The position numbers and the translations under genes were made by a program. The notes under the pieces are model-generated. The model ran no database searches. It was not told the DNA's origin and saw only the letters and a program-made list of their open reading frames with translations. Shown here one piece after another: positions 1-6,016 of a stretch of 6,016 nt of DNA. Source of the stretch: Candidatus Blautia equi (GTDB lineage: Bacteria; Bacillota; Clostridia; Lachnospirales; Lachnospiraceae); the NCBI GenBank assembly GCA_018064695.1, contig JAGHUU010000127.1:1-6016 (forward strand), read 5' to 3'. Each line of letters opens with the position of its first letter. The stretch's first letter is position 1.

Positions 1-2
1 GA

Positions 3-2801
3 ACCGGCGGAGACGAGTTTATGGCATTTCTCCATGCCGATGCGGAAAAAGCCTACGACCTGTCCAGAGCACTGAACCGTGAGGCAGAAAAATGGAGCGG
101 AGCTCTGGTGCAGAATCTGTCTCTCTCCGTGGGCTACGTGGTTGCCAGAGAGCATCAGACAGCCGGCATCGAAGATCTGATCCGCATGGCGGACGAAAAA
201 ATGTACGAGGCCAAAGCCAACTTTTACATGCAGTCCGGCAAAAACCGAAGAAGAAACGACAGAAGACGTGCTGCCATTGAGCAGAAACAGAAAGAATATA
301 TGGACATCATCAGCTCCTTTGCCAGTGATGTCACAGGTCTCTATGTGATCGATAAAGAGAAGCGCGAGGTAACGGCGTACAGAACCTCCGCCTCCGACCA
401 CCGCATCCGAAGCGGCGTGCCTATGGATATCGGCTTTGAGGCTGCTATGAATCAGTTTATTGACTCCAGAGTACATCCGGATGATAAGGAACCAATGCGC
501 ATGAATGTGCAGCTGGATTTCATTTCCAGAGAACTGGCAGAGAAAAAATCCTTTATCTATCACTTCCGTACCCTGATCAACGGCGAGATCAATTATCACT
601 ACATGAAATGCATCCGAAATCTGGAGGGCGAGGATTACGATAAGATCATCGTTTCCTTCTGTCCTGAGGATAATATCACGGTCAGAAAGAAGGTTCTGGA
701 ATCCGCTGGCGCGATAAGAAACAGCAGAAAAACCCTTCTTCTTGTGGATAAAGAGGATGAGGAAAGCCTGAGACTCCGCGATATGCTGGAGCAGGAATTT
801 ATCTGTCTGGAAACCCAGACCGGAAAAGAAGCCCTGTGCATTCTGAAAGAAAAGAGAAACGATATCACCGCAGTTCTCTACAGGGAGGACATTGCGGATA
901 TCAATGCCCTGCAGTTCCTGGGAGAAATGGATAAGGATGATGATCTGGAGGGAATTCCTGTCATTGTCATGTCGGATTCCAGACAGGAATCAGCTGAAAA
1001 AGAATATATCAACGCCGGTGCCACCGAGCTCTTCCGTCGTCCTTATGACTTCACCATTCTGCGGCACCGTCTTGAAAACGTAATTAAGATGAAGATGGTA
1101 TCCGACTCCCTGGATGAGATCGAGACCGATGACCTCACCGGCCTTTATACCAAACAGGCATTCTTCTACCATGCGCGGGTGCTGATTGACGCCAGCCCGG
1201 AAGAATCCTTCACCATTGTGATCTCGGATATCCTGAACTTTAAGATCTATAATACCGTTTACGGCGAGAGCAAAGGCGATGAGCTTCTGCAGAACCTGGC
1301 GCAGAAGATCCATAAGTCCGTGCAGAGCGGCATAGTGGCAAGATACGGTGCTGACCAGATCATCGTCATAGGCAAGACCCCTGCAGGCAAAGATATCACC
1401 TGGCATGTGACCCACATACAGGAATATGTAAACCGGGAATTAAAAGAGAATGTGACTCTGAAATTCGGTATTTACGAAAATGTGGATCACAGTCTGGACA
1501 TTGCCCGTATGTGTGACAGAGCACTGGTAGCCCTCAAGGCATCCAAGGGTAATTTTGACAGCAACTACGCAAAATTTGACGGACCGGTCAGCCAGCAGCA
1601 GCTTCGCGGTCAGTTCTATGAATCTATTTTCCGAAGTGCCATTGACAATGAGGAATTTGTGGTCTGGTATCAGCCTAAGTACAGCCCTTATACAGAAAAG
1701 ATCGTCGGCGCGGAAGCTCTGGTACGCTGGAAGACCTCCGATGGCGGAATGCTCTCCCCGGGAGAGTTCCTGCCGGTATTTGAGGAGGACGGCCTGATCC
1801 GCGAACTGGATGAGTATGTATTCCGTAAGGTTTGTGCGGAGCAGAAAAAATGGGTGGATCGGAACGTAAAGATCATTCCGATCTCCGTAAACCTTTCCCG
1901 CAACAGTATGCATCAGAGCAATGTCGTAAAACGATATAAAGCAATCGTGGAGGAGTACAACATCTCGCCTGCATGTGTGCCGATTGAGATCACCGAGAGC
2001 GCGGCTATTGGAAATGAGGAGATCAAGCCTCTGGCGGATGCCTTCTATGAGGCAGGCTTCTCCCTGCACATGGACGACTTCGGCTCCGGAAAATCCTCTA
2101 TCGCAGGTCTCAACTATCTGCATTTCGACACAGTTAAGCTGGACCGAAGCCTCATTGAATTTATTGGAAACGAGGATGGAAACCTGGTGCTGATGTACAC
2201 GGTTGCCCTTGGAAAAGAGTTGGGTCTGCACCTGGTTGCCGAGGGCGTGGAGACCGTTGAGCAGGTGAACTATCTGAAGGACATCGGCTGCGAGACCATC
2301 CAGGGCTATTACTACAGCCGCCCGCTTCCTGTGGAGGAATTTGAAAAGCTCGTTCACGAGAAGAAAGAGCTGGATGAGGCCCATTTTGACCCGAGATATA
2401 AATTCACTGCCACAGACAGCGTGGTGAAACGTGCCATGGACCGCATGCTGCAGCGCATGCCGGGCGGATTCTTCACCTATCGAAGCGACGATTCTACCAT
2501 TCTCTCCTCCAACCACTATCTCTGGAAGATGTTCGGCTGCGAGACAGAGGCAGAGTTCATGGAATACGTGGGCGGCACATTTAAAGGCATGGGCTTCGAG
2601 GAGGACCTGCAGACCGTGGAGGAATTCATTGCGCAGCAGATCGAGAAGGATTCCGAGGAGATGGACTATGTGGAGTACCGGATCCTCAGGAAAGATGGTC
2701 AGAAGATCCCTGTAGTGGATTACGGTCACCTGGATCACCAGGCGGACGGCGGCATCTTCTATGTATTTATCACAGAAGCCAACAAGCCATACCGTATGTG
2801 A
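3..2801 (+). CDS. Cyclic-di-GMP signalling protein (GGDEF-PAS-REC-GGDEF-EAL-PAS), 5' end missing
   Basis: Turnover of the second messenger cyclic di-GMP, probably in the cytoplasm; no membrane segment is visible. The frame is open from base 3 and the first codons read T-G-G-D-E-F, so the ATG at 21 is internal and the gene starts upstream. Residues below count from that Met. The end of a GGDEF domain (to about 72) has an intact motif and the usual SVGY and AD-x3-MY ending. A basic linker (75-83) follows, then a PAS-like domain (about 90-220, with VHPDD). A receiver-like domain (about 236-358) has Arg288 at the phospho-acceptor site. A second GGDEF domain (about 365-520) has the degenerate signature RYGADQI (441-447). 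The EAL domain (about 530-780) keeps E565, N624, E656, D685, D686, K706, E741 and Q761. A PAS-like domain ends the protein (about 800-920). Phosphodiesterase activity is the best prediction; cyclase activity by the first GGDEF is possible, but its N-terminal half is outside the window. Confidence 0.93.
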   Translation, partial: TGGDEFMAFLHADAEKAYDLSRALNREAEKWSGALVQNLSLSVGYVVAREHQTAGIEDLIRMADEKMYEAKANFYMQSGKNRRRNDRRRAAIEQKQKEYMDIISSFASDVTGLYVIDKEKREVTAYRTSASDHRIRSGVPMDIGFEAAMNQFIDSRVHPDDKEPMRMNVQLDFISRELAEKKSFIYHFRTLINGEINYHYMKCIRNLEGEDYDKIIVSFCPEDNITVRKKVLESAGAIRNSRKTLLLVDKEDEESLRLRDMLEQEFICLETQTGKEALCILKEKRNDITAVLYREDIADINALQFLGEMDKDDDLEGIPVIVMSDSRQESAEKEYINAGATELFRRPYDFTILRHRLENVIKMKMVSDSLDEIETDDLTGLYTKQAFFYHARVLIDASPEESFTIVISDILNFKIYNTVYGESKGDELLQNLAQKIHKSVQSGIVARYGADQIIVIGKTPAGKDITWHVTHIQEYVNRELKENVTLKFGIYENVDHSLDIARMCDRALVALKASKGNFDSNYAKFDGPVSQQQLRGQFYESIFRSAIDNEEFVVWYQPKYSPYTEKIVGAEALVRWKTSDGGMLSPGEFLPVFEEDGLIRELDEYVFRKVCAEQKKWVDRNVKIIPISVNLSRNSMHQSNVVKRYKAIVEEYNISPACVPIEITESAAIGNEEIKPLADAFYEAGFSLHMDDFGSGKSSIAGLNYLHFDTVKLDRSLIEFIGNEDGNLVLMYTVALGKELGLHLVAEGVETVEQVNYLKDIGCETIQGYYYSRPLPVEEFEKLVHEKKELDEAHFDPRYKFTATDSVVKRAMDRMLQRMPGGFFTYRSDDSTILSSNHYLWKMFGCETEAEFMEYVGGTFKGMGFEEDLQTVEEFIAQQIEKDSEEMDYVEYRILRKDGQKIPVVDYGHLDHQADGGIFYVFITEANKPYRM

Positions 2802-2834
2802 GTAAAAAAATTATCAGATCAGCAGGTAGAAAAA

Positions 2835-4142
2835 ATGAACAAGAATGAATTTTGCAAACGCCCGCCTATGGGGTGGAACAGTTATGATTATTACGATACC
2901 ACGGTGACAGAGGCAGACATCCGCGCCAACGCAGCCTTTATGGCAGAGCATCTGAAGGATGCGGGCTGGGAGTATGTTGTGGTGGATATTGAGTGGTATG
3001 CTCACGATCCCGGCACTCAGAGAGACCTGTATCAGTATATTCCGTTCTGGCCTATGGAGATGGATGAGTACTCCAGAGTCATTCCGGATCCTGTGCGCTT
3101 CCCGTCCTCTGTGAACGGGGCAGGCTTTAGGCCTCTGGCTGACTATGTGCACAGCCTGGGACTGAAATTTGGTATTCACGTCATGAGGGGCATTCCGCGT
3201 CAGGCGGCAGCAGCTCATGCTAAGATCAAAGGCACCGATGTGACCGCCAACCAGATCGCCGATCCTTCCTCTATCTGCAAGTGGAACCCGGATATGTACG
3301 GTGTACGCGATATGGAAGCAGGCCAGCTTTATTACGACTCCGTGATAGAGCTCTATGCAGAGTGGGGTGTGGACTTCATTAAATGCGACGATATCTGCGT
3401 CATCGAGAGCACCGATGTGCCGGAGATCCACAGATATGCTTCCAAACATGAGATCCGCATGATCGCTAAGGCTATTGAAAAGCAGGGACGACCGATCGTG
3501 TTCTCCCTTTCCCCTGGTCCTGCCCATCTGGAGCAGGCGTGGATCTACCAGAAATATGCCAACATGTGGCGCATCACCGGCGATTTCTGGGATGACTGGA
3601 AGGCTCTGAAAAACATGTTCTGCCGATGCGAGCTCTGGCAGGATCATGTAAAAGAGGGCTGCTATCCGGACTGCGACATGCTGCCCCTTGGCAAGCTTGG
3701 CCGCGGCTTTGGCGATGAGCGCGACAGCAACTTTAATAAAGAAGAAGAGCGCACCATGTACACACTCTGGTGTATCTTTGGCTCCCCTCTTATGGCCGGC
3801 GGCGATATGCTGCACTATGAGGAGGACGTGCTGGAGATGCTGAACAATAAAGAAGTACTGGAACTGCTGGATCCTGACTGCAGGGGCCGTCAGGTGATCC
3901 GCGATGAGGAGAAAGCCATCTGGATCGCTGAGAACAGATGGAAGAAGACTGCCTATGCGGCACTTTTCAATCTCTCTGATGAGGAGAAGGAGATCAGCGG
4001 AACGCTGGATGAGCTGCATGTGGGAATGGAAAGCCTGAAATGCAGAGAATTATGGACCGGAGAGAGCAATGAGATCTCCGGTAAAAAGATCTCTGCTGTG
4101 ATTCCGGCCCATGGATGTAAGCTGTATCAGATTCTGGATTAA
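2835..4142 (+). CDS. Glycoside hydrolase family 27 protein (alpha-galactosidase-like)
   Basis: Retaining glycosidase of the GH27 (beta/alpha)8-barrel type, 435 residues, about the length expected for a barrel plus a C-terminal beta-sandwich. The N-terminal PPMGWNSYD (10-18) is a family hallmark. In KCDD (183-186), Asp185 aligns with the catalytic nucleophile (Asp170 of human alpha-galactosidase A). In WRITGD (245-250), Asp250 aligns with the acid/base (human Asp231). FGSPLMAGGD (315-324) closes the barrel, and about 355-435 form the beta-sandwich. There is no signal peptide, so the enzyme should be cytoplasmic and act on imported oligosaccharides. The ATG at 2835 has only a weak AGG (2824-2826) upstream. 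It lies 33 bases after the GGDEF/EAL gene with no promoter or terminator seen between, so co-transcription is likely. Several substrate-contact positions differ from true alpha-galactosidases (D-I-E-W at 51-54, H115, S226), so alpha-galactosidase activity is plausible but not secure; beta-L-arabinopyranosidase or another GH27 activity is an alternative. Confidence 0.9.
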   Translation: MNKNEFCKRPPMGWNSYDYYDTTVTEADIRANAAFMAEHLKDAGWEYVVVDIEWYAHDPGTQRDLYQYIPFWPMEMDEYSRVIPDPVRFPSSVNGAGFRPLADYVHSLGLKFGIHVMRGIPRQAAAAHAKIKGTDVTANQIADPSSICKWNPDMYGVRDMEAGQLYYDSVIELYAEWGVDFIKCDDICVIESTDVPEIHRYASKHEIRMIAKAIEKQGRPIVFSLSPGPAHLEQAWIYQKYANMWRITGDFWDDWKALKNMFCRCELWQDHVKEGCYPDCDMLPLGKLGRGFGDERDSNFNKEEERTMYTLWCIFGSPLMAGGDMLHYEEDVLEMLNNKEVLELLDPDCRGRQVIRDEEKAIWIAENRWKKTAYAALFNLSDEEKEISGTLDELHVGMESLKCRELWTGESNEISGKKISAVIPAHGCKLYQILD

Positions 4143-4798
4143 TTCAGTCCGGACTGAATGGCCATTGTTTCTTTAAAGAAGTGATTGAATACTGCGATGG
4201 TCCGGCCAACGCCGATCATGGCAATGAGGGTACCAAGGCCGATTCCCACCATAAGATTTCTTTTGAAGATAAGACCAAGGACTGCGGAGCAGAACGCACT
4301 GGTGCAGTCCACAATGTTTTTGGTGGTGCCCATGTCTTTATGGATCTTGCCTGCAATGGCATGGACAATGCCGTCTCCCGGGTTCATAATGAGCTGCATG
4401 TTCACCGTGACGGCAGCTCCGATACCGGTGAGGATGATGGCAATGAAGAGGATGATGAGCTTCTGAACCATGGTGTCGGTGGGAAGCTGAAACAGGCTGC
4501 CAAAGAGGTTCAGAAAACGTGTGAACACGATGCTGAGGGGAATCTGCAGCAGGTCGGAGATCTTACGGTTTTTGCCCTTGATGATAAATTCCGCAGCCAC
4601 AAACACGCAGTACCAGAACAGTGTGAGATCACCAAACGAGAGCCCGGTGATCAGCGATATGGTGTACGGTACAGAGATAATGGGGGACGCGCCCAGCAGG
4701 GATTTGGTATTCAGCGTAATACCAAGCGCCAGCACCATCATGCCAAGAAAATAATAGATAAAACGTATGGAGAACTGCTTATTCATGTATTTTTTCAT
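4139..4798 (-). CDS. YczE/YitT-like integral membrane protein
   Basis: A 219-residue multi-pass membrane protein similar to the YczE/YyaS/YitT group (B. subtilis YczE is of similar size). Biochemical function is unknown for the family; transport or regulation is assumed, not shown. Hydrophobic segments lie at about 11-29, 38-52, 58-74, 83-104, 112-135, 163-178 and 183-207, so five or six may cross the membrane. Family-like signatures are NPGDGIVHAI (139-148), a small basic loop (151-160, with GTTK) and GIGLGTLIAMIGVGRTI (185-201). The start at 4798 is supported by AAAGGA (4811-4806) seven bases upstream; Met5 is a less well placed alternative. The gene converges on the GH27 gene with interlocked stop codons (shared bases 4139-4142) and is divergent from the sigma-like gene. 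A recognisable promoter and a leader hairpin precede it, so it is probably transcribed alone. Confidence 0.85.
   Translation of the reverse strand: MKKYMNKQFSIRFIYYFLGMMVLALGITLNTKSLLGASPIISVPYTISLITGLSFGDLTLFWYCVFVAAEFIIKGKNRKISDLLQIPLSIVFTRFLNLFGSLFQLPTDTMVQKLIILFIAIILTGIGAAVTVNMQLIMNPGDGIVHAIAGKIHKDMGTTKNIVDCTSAFCSAVLGLIFKRNLMVGIGLGTLIAMIGVGRTIAVFNHFFKETMAIQSGLN
4142..4159. repeat. 18-bp perfect palindrome at the convergent gene junction
   Basis: ATTCAGTCC followed directly by GGACTGAAT is a perfect inverted repeat. It begins at the last base of the GH27 stop codon and encodes the last residues of the convergent membrane protein. As RNA it can fold on either strand into a 7-bp stem with a CCGG loop. 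On the + strand it is followed, after a short GC-rich gap, by a T-rich stretch (about 4166-4175), so it may act as a weak transcription end or 3' stabiliser for the GH27 transcript. On the - strand no T run follows. A protein-binding operator is less likely at this place. Confidence 0.6.
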
Positions 4799-4825
4799 AC
4801 TGTTTTCCTTTCAAAATGAAACATC

Positions 4826-4845
4826 TGGGACAGGGACCTGTCCCA
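4826..4845. repeat. GGGACAG-type hairpin in the intergenic region
   Basis: The arms TGGGACAGG (4826-4834) and CCTGTCCCA (4837-4845) are perfectly complementary over 9 bp around the bases GA; a real RNA loop would open to four bases. On the + strand it is followed by C and T6 (4847-4852), the form of an intrinsic terminator, but no + strand gene runs into it. On the - strand it falls near the predicted start of the membrane protein mRNA. GGGACAG/CTGTCCC hairpins are, from general knowledge, recurrent intergenic elements in many bacteria, often REP-like. Whether this is one of a dispersed family cannot be judged from one copy. Confidence 0.75.
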
Positions 4846-4861
4846 CTTTTTTATTGCTTTT

Positions 4862-4891
4862 ATTATACAGAAAAAGAAAAGGGAATGTAAG
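4862..4891 (-). promoter_or_regulatory. Predicted sigma-A-type promoter of the YczE-like gene
   Basis: Read on the - strand, TATAAT (4867-4862) is a perfect -10 box, preceded after 18 bases by CTTACA (4891-4886), which matches the TTGACA consensus at four of six positions. The start of transcription would be near 4855, giving a leader of about 57 bases that carries the 4826-4845 hairpin close to its 5' end and then the Shine-Dalgarno sequence. The perfect -10 and its position relative to the gene support the call; the -35 box is only fair. Confidence 0.6.
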
Positions 4892-4967
4892 CTAATGATG
4901 GAAAAAAGTGGTGGAACATGATAGACTGTGGATGCAGTAAATCTTTAAAAAGAGTTTGGAGAACAGA

Positions 4968-4972
4968 AGGGA
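4968..4972 (+). promoter_or_regulatory. Ribosome binding site that sets the start of the sigma-like gene
   Basis: AGGGA within GAAGGGA lies seven bases before the ATG at 4980. The same frame is open further upstream to a TTG at 4956, but that codon has only a poor purine stretch before it, and the residues it would add do not belong to the recognisable domain. The ATG is therefore preferred. Confidence 0.7.
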
Positions 4973-4979
4973 TATAAAT

Positions 4980-5729
4980 ATGAACGTACAGGAATTTCAG
5001 GCAAAATTAGGAGAGATCTGCAAGCTGGCAGAGGAGAAGGGAAATCAGCTGGACGCAGCGGAGATCCGTGAGTTTTTTAAGGGAATGGATCTGGACCAGA
5101 GCCAGCTTTTAAAAGTAGTACAGTATCTGAAGATGAAGGGTGTGGCCATTCAGGGTATTGAGGCAGCCGCACCGGCTGAGGAAGAGGCAGAAGAGGAGGA
5201 AAAAACCGTTCCGCTTACTCCTGAGGAAGCAGAGTATGTAAAGGGATACCTGGATACGCTTCCGGCAGCGCCGGTTTCCGAAAAGAGCGTGGAAGAGCTC
5301 TTTTCCGCACTGAAAAACGGAGATGTATCCGCCCAGGCAGAGCTGGTAGCCAGATACCTGCCGGTGGCAGCGGAGATGGCAGTGGCCATGAACTGCGAGG
5401 AGATCTACATTGCAGATCTCATTCAGGAAGCAAACATCTGCGTCCTCACTGCACTGGATCAGGAGGAGCCGGCTGCAAAGAGCGATGCATGGCTCCGGCT
5501 GGAGATCAGAAAAGGTATTACCCAGGCCATCGACGAGGAGACCCAGAGCAAATATGCCGATGAGCAGCTGGTGGAAAAGGTACAGAAGCTGGAGAATGCT
5601 ATAAAAGAACTCTCTGAAGATGACGAGAGTACCGAAAGTGCCTTCAGCATCAACGAGCTGGCCATCATCCTGGATATGGAGATCGACGAGATCAAAGATA
5701 TCCTTCGACTCACCGGGGATGAAAATTAA
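4980..5729 (+). CDS. Atypical sigma-70-like protein without region 4
   Basis: 249 residues from the ATG at 4980. Residues 1-58 resemble sigma region 1.1, the helical N-terminal module of primary sigma factors. An acidic, Ala/Glu-rich linker (61-75) follows. LTPEEAEYVKGYLDTLP (79-95) is in the place of region 1.2. About 105-160 resemble regions 2.1-2.2, with GDVSAQAELVARYLPVAAEMA (114-134) and the core-binding-like signature DLIQEANICVLTALD (146-160). Where sigma factors carry the melting and -10 reading motif (WWIRQAI-like), this protein has AWLRLEIRKGITQAI (170-184) and lacks most of the aromatic residues. Residues 195-243 resemble region 3 (INELAIILDMEIDEIKDILR at 224-243). The protein stops there, so region 4, which reads the -35 box, is absent. 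It is strongly acidic overall. Binding to RNA polymerase is inferred; promoter recognition is doubtful. It is followed after 27 bases by a flavodoxin gene, probably in one operon. I see no convincing + strand promoter upstream. Confidence 0.8.
   Translation: MNVQEFQAKLGEICKLAEEKGNQLDAAEIREFFKGMDLDQSQLLKVVQYLKMKGVAIQGIEAAAPAEEEAEEEEKTVPLTPEEAEYVKGYLDTLPAAPVSEKSVEELFSALKNGDVSAQAELVARYLPVAAEMAVAMNCEEIYIADLIQEANICVLTALDQEEPAAKSDAWLRLEIRKGITQAIDEETQSKYADEQLVEKVQKLENAIKELSEDDESTESAFSINELAIILDMEIDEIKDILRLTGDEN
5280..5305. repeat. Intragenic inverted repeat in the sigma-like gene
   Basis: GAAAAGAGC (5280-5288) and GCTCTTTTC (5297-5305) are perfect 9-bp arms around an 8-base loop. It lies in the region between the acidic linker and the region 2-like part. 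No T run follows the stem, so it is not a standard terminator. It may be a chance product of Glu/Lys/Leu/Phe codons. Confidence 0.4.
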
Positions 5730-5756
5730 GAGAGTACGGATACAGGAGGAAGAAAA

Positions 5757-6016
5757 ATGAATATTGCAGTTGTGTTTTATTCTCTGGAAGGAAATACCAG
5801 ATATGCTGCGGAGCGAGCAGCAGACAGACTGGAAGCCGATTTAATTGAACTGATTCCGGTGAATGAGTATCCTAAAAAAGGACTGGCGAAGTTTTTCCAT
5901 GGCGGAAAATCAGCAGTCTTTGGAGAAAAGCCGGAGCTGAAGCCTTATGAATTTGAGGATGGAAAATACGATAAAGTAATCTTAGCCTGCCCTGTATGGG
6001 CCTCCAAATGCGCGGC
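5757..6016 (+). CDS. Flavodoxin family protein, 3' end outside the window
   Basis: FMN-binding electron carrier or flavodoxin-like oxidoreductase of the cytoplasm; the first 86 residues are visible. After a first beta strand (NIAVVFYS), the loop SLEGNT (9-14) matches the FMN phosphate-binding S/T-x-x-G-N-T motif. A second strand (DKVILACPVWASK, 72-84) ends in PVW, where flavodoxins place an aromatic residue near the flavin ring. The GGKSAVFGEKPEL segment (49-61) is typical of the flavodoxin subgroup common in Clostridia. The start is fixed by a strong AGGAGG (5744-5749) seven bases before the ATG. It lies 27 bases after the sigma-like gene with no terminator between, so the two are likely co-transcribed. 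The redox partner cannot be told from this window. Confidence 0.9.
   Translation, partial: MNIAVVFYSLEGNTRYAAERAADRLEADLIELIPVNEYPKKGLAKFFHGGKSAVFGEKPELKPYEFEDGKYDKVILACPVWASKCA

Noticed and set aside
21..23. ATG at 21 as the true start of the signalling gene
   Set aside because: The codons just before it spell the GGDEF motif in the same frame, so this Met is inside a domain.
990..1415. Open frame of 141 codons on the - strand within the signalling gene
   Set aside because: It is antisense to the receiver-like and second GGDEF domains, with no recognisable family.
1440..2738. Long open frame of 432 codons on the - strand, opposite the EAL domain
   Set aside because: It lies fully antisense to conserved EAL motifs, its translation shows no recognisable domain, and I did not identify a good ribosome binding site. 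It follows from codon use on the + strand.
2814..4019. Open frame of 401 codons on the - strand, opposite the GH27 gene
   Set aside because: The + strand encodes a clear GH27 protein over the same bases. The antisense translation is rich in His, Leu and Ile without family motifs.
4181..4819. Open frame of 212 codons on the + strand, opposite the membrane protein gene
   Set aside because: The - strand reading gives a coherent multi-pass membrane protein with promoter and ribosome binding site, while the + reading is a His/Asp/Lys-rich sequence without domain features.
4917..4922. CATGAT as a -10 box for the sigma-like gene
   Set aside because: No acceptable -35 box lies 16-18 bases upstream, and the match is only four of six.
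4956..4979. TTG start for the sigma-like gene, adding eight residues
   Set aside because: The ATG at 4980 has a better spaced Shine-Dalgarno sequence, and the extra residues are not part of the recognisable domain.

Overview
The window looks like chromosomal DNA of a gut-type Firmicute, most likely a member of the Lachnospiraceae (Clostridia). This is inferred from the protein families present, AGGAGG-type ribosome binding sites, roughly even GC content, and a long multi-domain GGDEF/EAL protein of a kind I associate with that family. No phage, transposase, CRISPR, tRNA or rRNA signal is visible. Four of the five genes belong to families I recognise. The fifth, a sigma-like protein, resembles sigma-70 but is clearly atypical.

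Layout. Positions 1-2801 (+) hold the 3' part of a large cyclic-di-GMP signalling gene that begins upstream of the window. The visible order is the end of a GGDEF domain, PAS-like, degenerate receiver-like, degenerate GGDEF, intact-looking EAL, C-terminal PAS-like. After a 33-base gap comes a GH27-type glycoside hydrolase on the same strand (2835-4142), probably in the same transcript. Its stop codon interlocks with that of a convergent small membrane protein gene of the YczE/YitT type (4139-4798, -). An 18-bp perfect palindrome sits at this junction. The membrane protein gene has a recognisable promoter, and a 9-bp-arm hairpin falls near the predicted 5' end of its mRNA. A divergent two-gene unit follows on the + strand: a sigma-70-like protein with no region 4 (4980-5729), then 27 bases further on a flavodoxin gene cut by the window end (5757-6016).

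How the genes may work together. The first pair links second-messenger turnover with carbohydrate hydrolysis only by position; no shared pathway can be proved from sequence. The GH27 protein has no signal peptide, so it should act on imported sugars in the cytoplasm, and several residues that contact galactose in known alpha-galactosidases are changed. The sigma-like protein keeps the core-binding signature of region 2.2 but lacks region 4, most region 2.3 aromatics and the basic character of region 2.4. It is therefore the best candidate here for an undescribed function, possibly an RNA polymerase-binding regulator rather than a promoter-specific sigma factor. Its neighbour, the flavodoxin, is an FMN electron carrier, so a redox link is possible but speculative.
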